A DNA stretch of 64,000 nt, from positions 456,505 to 520,504 of the forward strand of contig NZ_JH992926.1 in assembly GCF_000315425.1 (NCBI RefSeq), written 5' to 3'. A program made the translations under genes and the position numbers. Positions within the stretch are counted from its first letter, which is position 1. Every line of letters begins with the position of its first letter. Positions 35,342 to 43,461 of this stretch are shown here, in pieces. Under the pieces are notes generated by a model. That model saw only the letters and a list, made by a program, of their open reading frames with translations. It ran no database searches and was not told the DNA's origin. This DNA is from Massilia timonae CCUG 45783. Lineage in GTDB: Bacteria; Pseudomonadota; Gammaproteobacteria; Burkholderiales; Burkholderiaceae_D.

Positions 35342-36994
35342 TCAGGCAGCCGGCAACCGATGCCCCGCATACGTCTCGCGCAATTTGTTCTTCTGGATCT
35401 TGCCGGTGCCGCCCACCGGCAGGCTGTCGGCGAACACGACGTCGTCCGGCGTCCACCACCGCGCCACCTTGCCGGCGAACCATCCCAGCAACTCCTCGCG
35501 GCTGACCTCCATGCCGGGCCGGCGCACCACCACCAGCAAGGGCCGCTCGGCCCATTTCGGATGCTGCACGCCGATGCAGGCCGCCTGCAGCACCGCCGGG
35601 TGCGACATCGCCACGTTTTCCAGGTCGATGGTGCCGATCCACTCGCCGCCCGACTTGATCACGTCCTTGCTGCGGTCGGTGATCGCCAGGTAGCCATCGG
35701 CATCGATGGTGGCCACGTCCCCGGTCGGAAACCAGCCGTCCTGCAGCACGTCGCCGCCCTCGCCCCGGAAATACCCGGACACCACCCACGGCCCCTTGAC
35801 CAGCAGGTGGCCATAGGTCGCGCCGTCCCATGGCAATTCGGCGCCGTCGTCGTCGACGATCTTCATGTCGACGCCGCAGATCGCGTGGCCCTGCTTCCTC
35901 AGCAGCGCGCGCTGCGCCTCCTGCGGCAAGCCGGCATGCCTGGCCAGCGGGGTGCAGGCGGTGCCGAGCGGCGACATCTCGGTCATGCCCCAGGCGTGCA
36001 CCACCTGCACGCCCAGCCGGTCGATGAGCAGGTCCATCAGCGCCGGCGGACAGGCCGAGCCGCCGATCACGGTGCGGCGGAAGGTCGAGAACCGCAAGCC
36101 GCCCTCCAGCACGTGGTTCACCAGGCCGAGCCAGACCGTGGGCACGCCGGCCGAGAAGGTCACGCCCTCGGCCTCGAACAGCGCGTACAAGGACTTGCCG
36201 TCCAGCGCCGGCCCCGGGAACACCAGCTTCGCGCCCACCAGCGGCGCCGAGTACGGTAAACCCCAGGCGTTGACGTGGAACATCGGCACCACCGGCAGCA
36301 CCACGTCGGCGCTCCCGATGCCGAGCGCGTTCGGCAGCGCCGACGCATAGGCGTGCAGCACGGTCGAGCGGTGCGAGTACAAGGCGCCTTTCGGGTTACC
36401 GGTCGTGCCCGAGGTGTAGCACAGGGACGCCGCCGAACGCTCGTCGAACTGCGGCCAGTCGTAGTCGTCCGACGCAGCCCCGATCAGCTCTTCGTAGCAC
36501 AGCAGGCCGGGAATCGCGCCGGCGGGCGGCATGTGCTCGCGCCCGCACAGGGCGACATACGCTTTGACGGTCTTGCACTGGCGCGCCATCGCCTCGATCG
36601 CCGGCAGGAACGTGAGGTCGAAGAACAGGACGCGGTCTTCGGCGTGGTTGACGATATAGGCCACCTGCTCGGGATGCAGGCGCGGATTGATCGTATGCAG
36701 CACCGCGCCCGAGCCGGACACGCCGTAATACAGTTCCAGGTGCCGGTAGCCATTCCAGGCCAGCGTCGCGACGCGCTCGCCCATGCCGATCCCCAGCGCC
36801 GCCAGCGCGTTGGCCAGCTGGCGCGCACGGCGTGCGCAATCGCGGTAGGTATAGCGGTGCAGATCGCCCTCGACGCGGCGCGAGACGATCTCGGTGGCGC
36901 CGTAATGGCGCGCCGCGAACTCGAGGATGCCAGAAATCAGCAGCGGTTGATCCATCATCTGGCCTTGCAACGGACTCATTGGGTACTCGTGCAT
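35342..36994 (-). CDS. Acyl-CoA synthetase (medium/long-chain, DmdB-like)
   Basis: 550 aa from the ATG at 36994 (GGAG 5 bp upstream). ANL-family adenylating enzyme: P-loop YTSGTTGNPKGALYSHR, MFHVNAWG, HAWGMTEMSPLGT, GWFPTGDVATID, ITDRSKDVIKSGGEWI and the C-terminal Lys in GGTGKIQKNKLRE. The sequence is of the group annotated as long-chain-fatty-acid or 3-methylthiopropionyl-CoA ligase. It activates carboxylic acids as CoA thioesters, here probably to feed the beta-oxidation enzyme downstream. Exact chain length not readable. Confidence 0.88.
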   Translation of the reverse strand: MHEYPMSPLQGQMMDQPLLISGILEFAARHYGATEIVSRRVEGDLHRYTYRDCARRARQLANALAALGIGMGERVATLAWNGYRHLELYYGVSGSGAVLHTINPRLHPEQVAYIVNHAEDRVLFFDLTFLPAIEAMARQCKTVKAYVALCGREHMPPAGAIPGLLCYEELIGAASDDYDWPQFDERSAASLCYTSGTTGNPKGALYSHRSTVLHAYASALPNALGIGSADVVLPVVPMFHVNAWGLPYSAPLVGAKLVFPGPALDGKSLYALFEAEGVTFSAGVPTVWLGLVNHVLEGGLRFSTFRRTVIGGSACPPALMDLLIDRLGVQVVHAWGMTEMSPLGTACTPLARHAGLPQEAQRALLRKQGHAICGVDMKIVDDDGAELPWDGATYGHLLVKGPWVVSGYFRGEGGDVLQDGWFPTGDVATIDADGYLAITDRSKDVIKSGGEWIGTIDLENVAMSHPAVLQAACIGVQHPKWAERPLLVVVRRPGMEVSREELLGWFAGKVARWWTPDDVVFADSLPVGGTGKIQKNKLRETYAGHRLPAA

Positions 36995-37213
36995 CGCGTC
37001 TCCGTGATTAGAATGGCAGCGTGGAAAGTGTCGTCCCCGCATCCTGGGCCCGTCAACCGGATTCGATGATGCACCGCATCAACGCCTTGAGCCAGATCGG
37101 CAATGAGCGGTTACCGGATGTAACGCCGGCCCACACCGCACCGGTGCGCGAATAGAATCGGCCGGGTGCGGTAAAATCGCGCCAATCTTGACCACTTTGC
37201 CACGGACACTGCC

Positions 37214-38677
37214 ATCACTGCCGACGAACTTCCACTGAACAATTCGTTCGCCGAATTGCCACCGGCGTTCTACACGCGCCTCATGCCGACGCCGCTGCCC
37301 TCGCCGCATTTCATTGCGGCGAGCAGCCCTGCTGCCGCCCTGATCGGGCTGGATGCGGCCGATCTCGCGCGCCCCGACTTCGTCGACGTGTTTACCGGCA
37401 ACAAGGTCGCGGCGCGTTCGCAGCCGTTGTCCGCCGTGTATTCCGGCCACCAGTTCGGCGTCTGGGCCGGCCAGCTGGGCGACGGCCGCGCGATCACGCT
37501 GGGCGACATCGCCACGCCGAACGGCCCGATGGAGCTGCAGCTGAAAGGCGCCGGCCGCACGCCGTATTCGCGCATGGGCGACGGCCGCGCCGTGCTGCGC
37601 TCGTCGATCCGCGAATTCCTGTGCTCCGAGGCCATGGCGGCGCTCGGCATTCCGACCACGCGCGCGCTGATGGTCACCGGCTCGCCGCAGCAGGTGGCGC
37701 GCGAGACCATGGAGAGCACCGCCGTGGTGACGCGCATGGCGCCCACCTTCGTGCGCTTCGGCTCCTTCGAGCACTGGGCCTCGCGCGGGCGCGAGGCCGA
37801 GCTGAAAACGCTCGCCGACTACGTCATCCGCCAGTTCTACCCGGAATTCCTGGGCGCCGCCAATCCGTACAAGGAGCTGCTGGCCGAAGTCACCCGCCGC
37901 ACCGCGCGCATGATCGCGCACTGGCAGGCGGTCGGCTTCATGCATGGCGTGATGAACACCGACAATATGTCGATCCTGGGACTGACGCTGGACTACGGCC
38001 CGTTCGGCTTCATGGAAGCGTTTGATGCCAAGCACATCTGCAACCACACCGACCAGGGTGGCCGCTACTCCTATGCCAACCAGGTCCCGATTGGCCACTG
38101 GAACTGCTATGCGCTGGGCAATGCCCTGCTGCCGCTGATCGGCGAGCCCGAAGTGGCCGAAGAGGCCCTCGACGTCTACCGCCCCGAGTTCGGCCGCCAG
38201 CTCGACACCCTGCTGCATGCCAAGCTCGGCCTGAAGGAGACGCGCGACGGCGATGCGGCGCTGTTCGACAATATGTTCACGCTGCTGCAGGACAACCACG
38301 CCGACTTCACGCTGTTCTTCCGCCGCCTGGGCGAGCTGAAGCTCGAGGAGCCGGCCGCCGACGAACCCCTGCGCGACCTGTTCATCGACCGCGCCGCCTT
38401 CGACGCCTGGGCCGGCGAATACCGCGCCCGCCTGCGCCAGGAAGGCAGCAGCGACGCGGCCCGGCGCGAGGCCATGCACGGGGTCAATCCAAAATACATC
38501 CTGCGCAACTACCTGGCGCAGATCGCCATCGAACAGGCGCAGAACGGCGACTTCGGCGGCGTGCACAAGCTGCTGGCCGTGCTGGAACGCCCGTTCGACG
38601 AGCAGCCCGAGAACGCATCCTATGCGGCCCTGCCGCCGGACTGGGCGGCCCACCTCGAGGTGAGCTGCTCGTCCTGA
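37214..38677 (+). CDS. selO: Protein adenylyltransferase SelO (start codon uncertain)
   Basis: About 475-487 aa. Pseudokinase-fold AMPylase: SGHQFGVWAGQLGDGRAITLG, QLKGAGRTPYSRMGDGRAVLRSSIREFL, GFMHGVMNTDNMSILG and LDYGPFGFM, ending VSCSS, as E. coli SelO does to my recollection (Cys where eukaryotes have Sec). Transfers AMP to Ser/Thr/Tyr of target proteins under oxidative stress. The frame is open from 37175, but no ATG or GTG precedes the first TTG at 37256. Family-conserved residues (LPLNNSFAELP) are encoded before that TTG, so translation probably begins upstream; ATC at 37214 is the most natural N-terminus but is not a normal start. Confidence 0.88.
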   Translation: MTADELPLNNSFAELPPAFYTRLMPTPLPSPHFIAASSPAAALIGLDAADLARPDFVDVFTGNKVAARSQPLSAVYSGHQFGVWAGQLGDGRAITLGDIATPNGPMELQLKGAGRTPYSRMGDGRAVLRSSIREFLCSEAMAALGIPTTRALMVTGSPQQVARETMESTAVVTRMAPTFVRFGSFEHWASRGREAELKTLADYVIRQFYPEFLGAANPYKELLAEVTRRTARMIAHWQAVGFMHGVMNTDNMSILGLTLDYGPFGFMEAFDAKHICNHTDQGGRYSYANQVPIGHWNCYALGNALLPLIGEPEVAEEALDVYRPEFGRQLDTLLHAKLGLKETRDGDAALFDNMFTLLQDNHADFTLFFRRLGELKLEEPAADEPLRDLFIDRAAFDAWAGEYRARLRQEGSSDAARREAMHGVNPKYILRNYLAQIAIEQAQNGDFGGVHKLLAVLERPFDEQPENASYAALPPDWAAHLEVSCSS

Positions 38678-38729
38678 GCCTGCCCCGGGCCTCATTTGAG
38701 CCTGGCCTCTCACACCACGAAAGAGAATC

Positions 38730-39125
38730 ATGACCGACAAAGTGACCAAGACCGACGCCGAGTGGCGCGAGCAGCTCGACCCGATCGAATACCAGGTGAC
38801 GCGCCACGCCGCCACCGAGCGCGCCTTCACCGGCAAGTACTGGGACCACCATGAACACGGCATCTATCACTGCGTGTGCTGCGACACCCCGCTGTTCGAA
38901 TCGGACACCAAGTTCGACTCGGGCTGCGGCTGGCCCAGCTACTTCACGGCCCTCGACCCAGAAAATGTGATCGAGAAAGTCGACCGCAGCCACGGCATGG
39001 TGCGCACCGAAGTCATCTGCGGCGTGTGCGATGCCCACCTGGGCCACGTGTTCCCGGACGGCCCGCCGCCGACCGGCCTGCGCTACTGCATCAACTCGGC
39101 CGCCATGCGGTTCGAACCGATCTGA
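38730..39125 (+). CDS. msrB: Peptide-methionine (R)-S-oxide reductase
   Basis: 131 aa. Two zinc CxxC pairs (CVCCDTPLF and [12 protein letters not shown]), substrate region [12 protein letters not shown], and the catalytic Cys in [11 protein letters not shown]. Repairs the R-isomer of methionine sulfoxide in proteins. First of a plus-strand run msrB-yciB-bolA. Confidence 0.95.
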   Translation: MTDKVTKTDAEWREQLDPIEYQVTRHAATERAFTGKYWDHHEHGIYHCVCCDTPLFESDTKFDSGCGWPSYFTALDPENVIEKVDRSHGMVRTEVICGVCDAHLGHVFPDGPPPTGLRYCINSAAMRFEPI

Positions 39126-39135
39126 GGGTAGCGCG

Positions 39136-39771
39136 GTGAAGAAATTTCTGTTCGATCTGTTCCCGGTCATTCTGTTCTTCGGCGTCTACAAGTACGGCGA
39201 CAGCAACCAGGACTGGGCGCACCGCATGGCGGTCGAGTACCTGGGCGGGCTGATCGCGGGCGGCGCGGTGCCGCCGGCGCAATCGGCGATCCTGCTGGCC
39301 ACCGCGGTGGCGATCGTCGCCACCGCGCTGCAGGTCGGCTACCTGCTGGTGCGCGGCCGCAAGGTCGACAATATGCTGTGGCTGTCGATGGCCGTGATCC
39401 TGGTTGCCGGCGGCGCCACGATCTATTTCCATGACGACCTGTTTATCAAATGGAAGCCGACCATCCTGTACTGGGCCTTCGCCGTCGCCCTGCTGGTGGC
39501 GCAGGTGTTTTACAAGAAGAACCTGATGCGCTCCGTGATGGAGGCCAATATCAAGCTGCCCGATCTGGTGTGGAACCGGCTCGGCTACAGCTGGATCCTG
39601 TTCTTCGCCGGCATGGGCCTGCTGAACTTGTTGATGGCCTTCGTGGTCTTCCGTAACGATACCAGCGCCTGGGTCAGCTTCAAGCTGTTCGGCTTTACCG
39701 GCATCATGTTCGGATTCATCGTGATCCAGATGATGATGCTCTCAAAATACATCAAGGAGGAAGAAGCATGA
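39136..39771 (+). CDS. yciB: Inner-membrane spanning protein YciB (septation protein A)
   Basis: 211 aa from a GTG at 39136, 10 bp after msrB and preceded by GAGGG. Five to six TM segments; family stretches FDLFPVILFFGVYKY, KPTILYWAFAVALLVAQ and WNRLGYSWILFFAGMGLLNL. Involved in cell-envelope maintenance and, in Shigella, septation. Overlaps bolA by 4 bp (ATGA). Confidence 0.92.
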   Translation: MKKFLFDLFPVILFFGVYKYGDSNQDWAHRMAVEYLGGLIAGGAVPPAQSAILLATAVAIVATALQVGYLLVRGRKVDNMLWLSMAVILVAGGATIYFHDDLFIKWKPTILYWAFAVALLVAQVFYKKNLMRSVMEANIKLPDLVWNRLGYSWILFFAGMGLLNLLMAFVVFRNDTSAWVSFKLFGFTGIMFGFIVIQMMMLSKYIKEEEA

Positions 39772-40061
39772 CCACTGCAACCAGCAAAGGCGACCGCGAA
39801 GCACGCCTGCGCGCGATCCTCGAGGCCGAGCTGGCCCCGGCGTCGCTCGAGATCATCGACGACTCGCACCTGCACGCCGGCCATGCCGGCGCGGCCTCCG
39901 GCGGCAGCCATTACACGGTCAAAATCGTGTCATCCCGCTTTGAAGGCCTCAAGCTGGTCATGCGCCATCGTCTTGTGTATGATGCCGTTCACGATATGAT
40001 CAACAAGGCGGAAATCCACGCGCTCGCCATCAACGCGACCGCGCCTTCCGAGCTGTCCTGA
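39768..40061 (+). CDS. BolA family protein
   Basis: 97 aa. Stress-linked KH-like small fold: REARLRAILEAELAPASLEIIDDSHLHAGH, then GGSHYTVKIVS and GLKLVMRHRLVYDAV. The conserved histidines that can bind a shared [2Fe-2S] with monothiol glutaredoxins are present. Start overlaps the yciB stop. Could regulate genes or help Fe-S trafficking. Confidence 0.92.
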   Translation: MTTATSKGDREARLRAILEAELAPASLEIIDDSHLHAGHAGAASGGSHYTVKIVSSRFEGLKLVMRHRLVYDAVHDMINKAEIHALAINATAPSELS

Positions 40062-40167
40062 GTGTCGGCTTCAGGCAGTTTTAAGTAATGTGCCCGACAA
40101 TTGTCACTGCTAGTCATAAGAACTAATCCAATCTCGTCCAGCAACTATCCCCGCTACAGGAACACAC

Positions 40168-40947
40168 ATGACCTTTAAGCCAGCTCGCCTGCTGTTAGCC
40201 CTTGTCGCCGTTGCATCGGCTCCCGCTTTCGCCCAGAACCTCGCAGTGGTGAACGGCAAGGCGATCCCTTCGTCGCGCGCCGATGCCGTCGTCAAGCAGG
40301 TCGTGGCCCAGGGCCAGGGCCAGGATTCGCCGCAACTGCGCGAAGCCGTCAAGAACGACCTGATCGCCCGCGAAGTGCTGATGCAAGAAGCCGTCAAGCA
40401 AGGCTACGACAAGAAGCCCGAAGTGCGTGAAGCGCTGGACAATGCCCGTCAGTCGATCGTCGTCAACGCCCTGGCCCGCGAATACATCACCAAGAACCCG
40501 GTGAGCGACGCCCAGATCAAGGCCGAGTACGACAAGTTCAAGGCGCAGACCGGCGACAAGGAATACCATGTGCGCCACATCCTGTTCACGACCGAAGACG
40601 AAGCCAAGGCGGCCATCGGCAAACTGAAAGGCGGCGCCAAGTTCGAAGACCTGGCCAAGACCTCGAAGGACACCGGCACCGCCAACAACGGCGGCGACCT
40701 GGATTGGGTCACCCCGAACGCCCTGCCGCCTGAATTCTCGGCCGGCTTCACCAAGCTGCAGAAAGGCGCGATCACCGACGTGCCGGTCAAGACCAACGCC
40801 GGCTTCCACGTGATCAAGCTGGACGACACCCGTGCGGTCAAGCTGCCGTCGCTGGAAGAAGTCAAGCCGCAGATCGCCGACACCCTGGCGCAAGAGAAGC
40901 TGCGTGACTACCAGGAGCAAATGGTCAAAAAGGCAAAGGTGCAGTAA
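40168..40947 (+). CDS. Periplasmic parvulin-type peptidyl-prolyl isomerase (copy 1)
   Basis: 259 aa. Signal peptide MTFKPARLLLALVAVASAPAFA; SurA-like N-terminal helices (AVVNGKAIPSSRADAVVKQV); then one PpiC rotamase domain (VRHILFTTEDEAKAAIGKLKGGAKFEDLAK, NNGGDLDWVTPNALPPEFS, GFHVIKLDDTR). Helps fold outer-membrane or periplasmic proteins. Same design as PrsA/PpiC-type foldases of Burkholderiales placed after bolA. A close paralogue follows 82 bp downstream. Confidence 0.92.
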   Translation: MTFKPARLLLALVAVASAPAFAQNLAVVNGKAIPSSRADAVVKQVVAQGQGQDSPQLREAVKNDLIAREVLMQEAVKQGYDKKPEVREALDNARQSIVVNALAREYITKNPVSDAQIKAEYDKFKAQTGDKEYHVRHILFTTEDEAKAAIGKLKGGAKFEDLAKTSKDTGTANNGGDLDWVTPNALPPEFSAGFTKLQKGAITDVPVKTNAGFHVIKLDDTRAVKLPSLEEVKPQIADTLAQEKLRDYQEQMVKKAKVQ

Positions 40948-40958
40948 TATGTGCTGTC

Positions 40959-40984
40959 GCCGGCGCTGAGCATGCGCCGGCTTT
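40959..40984 (+). terminator. Hairpin between the two PPIase genes
   Basis: GCCGGCGC (40959-40966) pairs with GCGCCGGC (40974-40981), loop TGAGCAT, followed by only three T. Likely a weak terminator or stabilising hairpin, so the two genes may be expressed at different levels. Confidence 0.55.
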
Positions 40985-41029
40985 CGTCGCCTGCGGCGAT
41001 ACTTTTCGTGTTTATATAGGATCTCAACA

Positions 41030-41806
41030 ATGATTTTGAAGCCAGCCCGCCTGTTGTTAGCCATGACCGCATTGGTTGCCCTGCCTGCACTCGCGCAAAA
41101 CGCTGCAACCGTCAATGGCAAGGCGATCCCGCAAGCGAGGGTCGACCAGCTGGTCAAGCAAGTCGTCGCCCAGGGCCGCGCCACCGATTCCCCTGAGCTG
41201 CGCGATGCGATCAAGAAAGACCTGATCAGCCGTGAAGTGTTGATCCAGGAAGCCGACAAGCAGAACATCGGCAACCGCGCCGACGTCAAATCGGCCATCG
41301 ACAACGCCCGCCAGAGCATCATCATCAATGCGATGCTGGCCGACTACGTCAAGAAGAACCCGGTCAAGGATGCCGAGATCAAGGCCGAGTACGACAAGCA
41401 GAAGGCCATGATCGGCGACAAGGAATACCACGCCCGCCACATCCTGGTCGATTCCGAAGCCGACGCCAAGGGCATCATCGCCAAGCTGAAGGCCGGCGGC
41501 AAGTTCGAAGAGCTGGCCAAGCAGTCGAAGGACGGCAGCGCCCAGAACGGCGGCGACCTGGGCTGGGCAAGCCCGGCGACCTACGTGCCTGAGTTCTCGA
41601 AGGCCATGGTCGCCCTGCAAAAAGGCGCCATCACCGAGACCCCGGTGAAATCGCAGTTCGGCTTCCACGTCATCAAGCTGGAAGACGTGCGCGCGACCAA
41701 GATCCCGCCGCTGGACGAAGTCAAGCAGCAAGTCGCGGAAGGCCTGCAGCAGCGTCAGCTGGCGGCATACCGCGAAAGCCTGGTCAAGAAGGCCAAGGTG
41801 CAGTAA
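41030..41806 (+). CDS. Periplasmic parvulin-type peptidyl-prolyl isomerase (copy 2)
   Basis: 258 aa, a clear tandem paralogue of the gene before: same signal peptide core (KPARLLLA), same NGKAIP start of the mature part, DNARQSI, the same PpiC domain (ARHILVDSEADAKGIIAKLKAGGKFEELAK, NGGDLGWASPATYVPEFS, GFHVIKLEDVR) and the same C-terminus VKKAKVQ. Preceded by its own leader and ended by a terminator. Confidence 0.92.
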   Translation: MILKPARLLLAMTALVALPALAQNAATVNGKAIPQARVDQLVKQVVAQGRATDSPELRDAIKKDLISREVLIQEADKQNIGNRADVKSAIDNARQSIIINAMLADYVKKNPVKDAEIKAEYDKQKAMIGDKEYHARHILVDSEADAKGIIAKLKAGGKFEELAKQSKDGSAQNGGDLGWASPATYVPEFSKAMVALQKGAITETPVKSQFGFHVIKLEDVRATKIPPLDEVKQQVAEGLQQRQLAAYRESLVKKAKVQ

Positions 41807-41825
41807 TCGCTGTCCAGCCGTCTCG

Positions 41826-41858
41826 AAGAGCGCTCCTGCGGGGGCGCTCTTTTCTTTT
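41826..41858 (+). terminator. Intrinsic terminator after the second PPIase gene
   Basis: AAGAGCGC (41826-41833) pairs with GCGCTCTT (41844-41851), followed by TTCTTTT. Confidence 0.82.
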
Positions 41859-41870
41859 GTGCGAGTACGA

Positions 41871-42311
41871 ATGCGCTCATCTGTTCCCGTTTTCCGGCGC
41901 GCGACCGCCGCCGATATCCCGCAGATGTCCCGCGTCCGTTTATCAGTGTTCGAGAACCGGTTGCGCGACCCGGCGCGGGTCACGCCGCGGATGTATGAAG
42001 ATTTTCTGGAAAAGGATGGCCGCGGCTGGATTGCGCAGGTCGATGGCGTCACCGTCGCGTTCAGCTATGCCAACCGGCTCGATGGCTCGATCTGGGCGCT
42101 GTTCGTCGATCCCGCGCACGAGGGAAAGGGGCTGGCGAAAGCCCTGCTCGGACTGGTGACGGCGTGGCTGTTCGAGCAAGGCTTCGCCGAGATCACGCTC
42201 GACACGGGCGCCGGCACGCGGGCCGACCTGTTCTATGCGCGCCAGGGCTGGACCAGGGACGACGCCGGCGCCGCCGACGTACGTTACACCCTGGCGCGTC
42301 CAATACCCTGA
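41871..42311 (+). CDS. GNAT family N-acetyltransferase
   Basis: 146 aa from the ATG at 41871; a GTG four codons upstream is possible and neither has a clear ribosome site. GNAT fold: VFRRATAADIPQMSRVRLSV, SIWALFVDPAHEGKGLAKALLGLV (acetyl-CoA loop), ITLDTGAGTRADLFYARQGW. Substrate unknown. Convergent with the S41 peptidase. Confidence 0.85.
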   Translation: MRSSVPVFRRATAADIPQMSRVRLSVFENRLRDPARVTPRMYEDFLEKDGRGWIAQVDGVTVAFSYANRLDGSIWALFVDPAHEGKGLAKALLGLVTAWLFEQGFAEITLDTGAGTRADLFYARQGWTRDDAGAADVRYTLARPIP

Positions 42312-42320
42312 CTGCCCGCC

Positions 42321-43376
42321 CTATCCCTGCTTGTCGACTTCGGCCAGGCGCTTGCGCAGCAGGTCGGCATGCATGGCGTCGCGCGGCTTCTCCAGCAGCG
42401 CCTTCAATGCCAGGCGCTGGGCCGTACGCAAGGCTTCGTCCGCCGCGACCGGCACGTCGGGGATGACGCCCGTGCCTTCCCAGTTCGATTTGCTGATCGG
42501 ATTGACCGCCCGGCCGCTCGGAATGAAGACCGAGAGATGGGGATGCAGGCGACGCATGCCGCCCGGGTGGGCGCCGCCGCCGGTCGTCTCGCCGATGAGC
42601 GTTCCACGCTTGAGCTGTTGCATGTTGTAGCTGAATTCTTCCGCGCCCGAGAAGGTCTTCTTGCTGGTGAGGACATAGATCTTCTTCTGGCCGCCGAAGC
42701 GCTTGCCCGGCACCTCGTCCTGGGTCCAGAACGACTCAAGGCGCCCTTCGTGGCGCCAGACCATGTCGTTGAGGTGGGTGCGCTTGTCGAACAGGTAGCT
42801 CGACATGAAGGCGACCGTGTTCGGGTCGCCCCCGCCGTTATTGCGCAAGTCGACGATCAGGGCGTCGGTGTCGGCGACCACCTGCATTGCGGCGCCGATG
42901 ATGTCCCTGGCGAAGTCGACCGGGGCGAACGTCCTCAGGTCGATGTAGCCGATATTGCCCGGCAGTGCTTCGATCTTGCGTACGCCAAAGTTCGAGGCCT
43001 TCAGGTGACCGAGCATCATTTTTTCGATCTCGGGCGTCGGCTCGGGGGGAATGTCCGGAAGCGGCTGCGCGCTGACCCTGACCCTCAGGTGCAGGTCCTT
43101 GGTCGGCGCGCGCAGGTCGTCGGTCAGGACGCTGGCCAGTTCCTCCATCGTCGAGATGCGCGCATACGCGCCGCTCTTCTCCTTCGCCTGCAGGCGCTCG
43201 GCAATCAGTTTCGCCTTGTCGGGGAAAACGTACTGCTCGTCGATCGCCTGCGCCAGCTCGCGGACGATGCCTGAGCGTGTCGCGGCGTCGATCTGCCTGC
43301 CGTCGGGAGCCGCATTCGCGGCGGTGGAAAGCACCATGATCAGTGCGCATAAGGGACGAACGACGATCGGGTTCAT
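42321..43376 (-). CDS. S41 family peptidase (IRBP/C-terminal processing-like), secreted
   Basis: 351 aa from the ATG at 43376 (GGAG upstream; a TTG three codons earlier is also possible). Signal peptide MNPIVVRPLCALIMVLSTAANA. An N-terminal helical bundle (AIDEQYVFPDKAKLIAERL) precedes the tail-specific-protease core: GNIGYIDLRTF, DALIVDLRNNGGGDPNTVAF, nucleophile S243 in TSKKTFSGAEEF, and GETTGGGAHPGG. No PDZ domain is apparent, as in the IRBP-like branch. Likely periplasmic; target unknown. Confidence 0.88.
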   Translation of the reverse strand: MNPIVVRPLCALIMVLSTAANAAPDGRQIDAATRSGIVRELAQAIDEQYVFPDKAKLIAERLQAKEKSGAYARISTMEELASVLTDDLRAPTKDLHLRVRVSAQPLPDIPPEPTPEIEKMMLGHLKASNFGVRKIEALPGNIGYIDLRTFAPVDFARDIIGAAMQVVADTDALIVDLRNNGGGDPNTVAFMSSYLFDKRTHLNDMVWRHEGRLESFWTQDEVPGKRFGGQKKIYVLTSKKTFSGAEEFSYNMQQLKRGTLIGETTGGGAHPGGMRRLHPHLSVFIPSGRAVNPISKSNWEGTGVIPDVPVAADEALRTAQRLALKALLEKPRDAMHADLLRKRLAEVDKQG

Positions 43377-43423
43377 GGTCTCCAATCCTTGTTGAGTTCG
43401 ACACAGTGTATATCGCGCCGGCG

Positions 43424-43449
43424 AAAAAAACGCCTCCGGAGAGGCGTTT
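43424..43449 (-). terminator. Terminator after the orphan two-TM gene, near-copy of the purL terminator
   Basis: AAACGCCTC-CGGA-GAGGCGTTT at 43428-43449. On the minus strand the hairpin is followed by a run of T (43424-43430), just after the stop at 43462. It differs from the purL terminator hairpin at 44634-44657 mainly in one loop base. Confidence 0.88.
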
Positions 43450-43461
43450 ATGATTGCTGCA

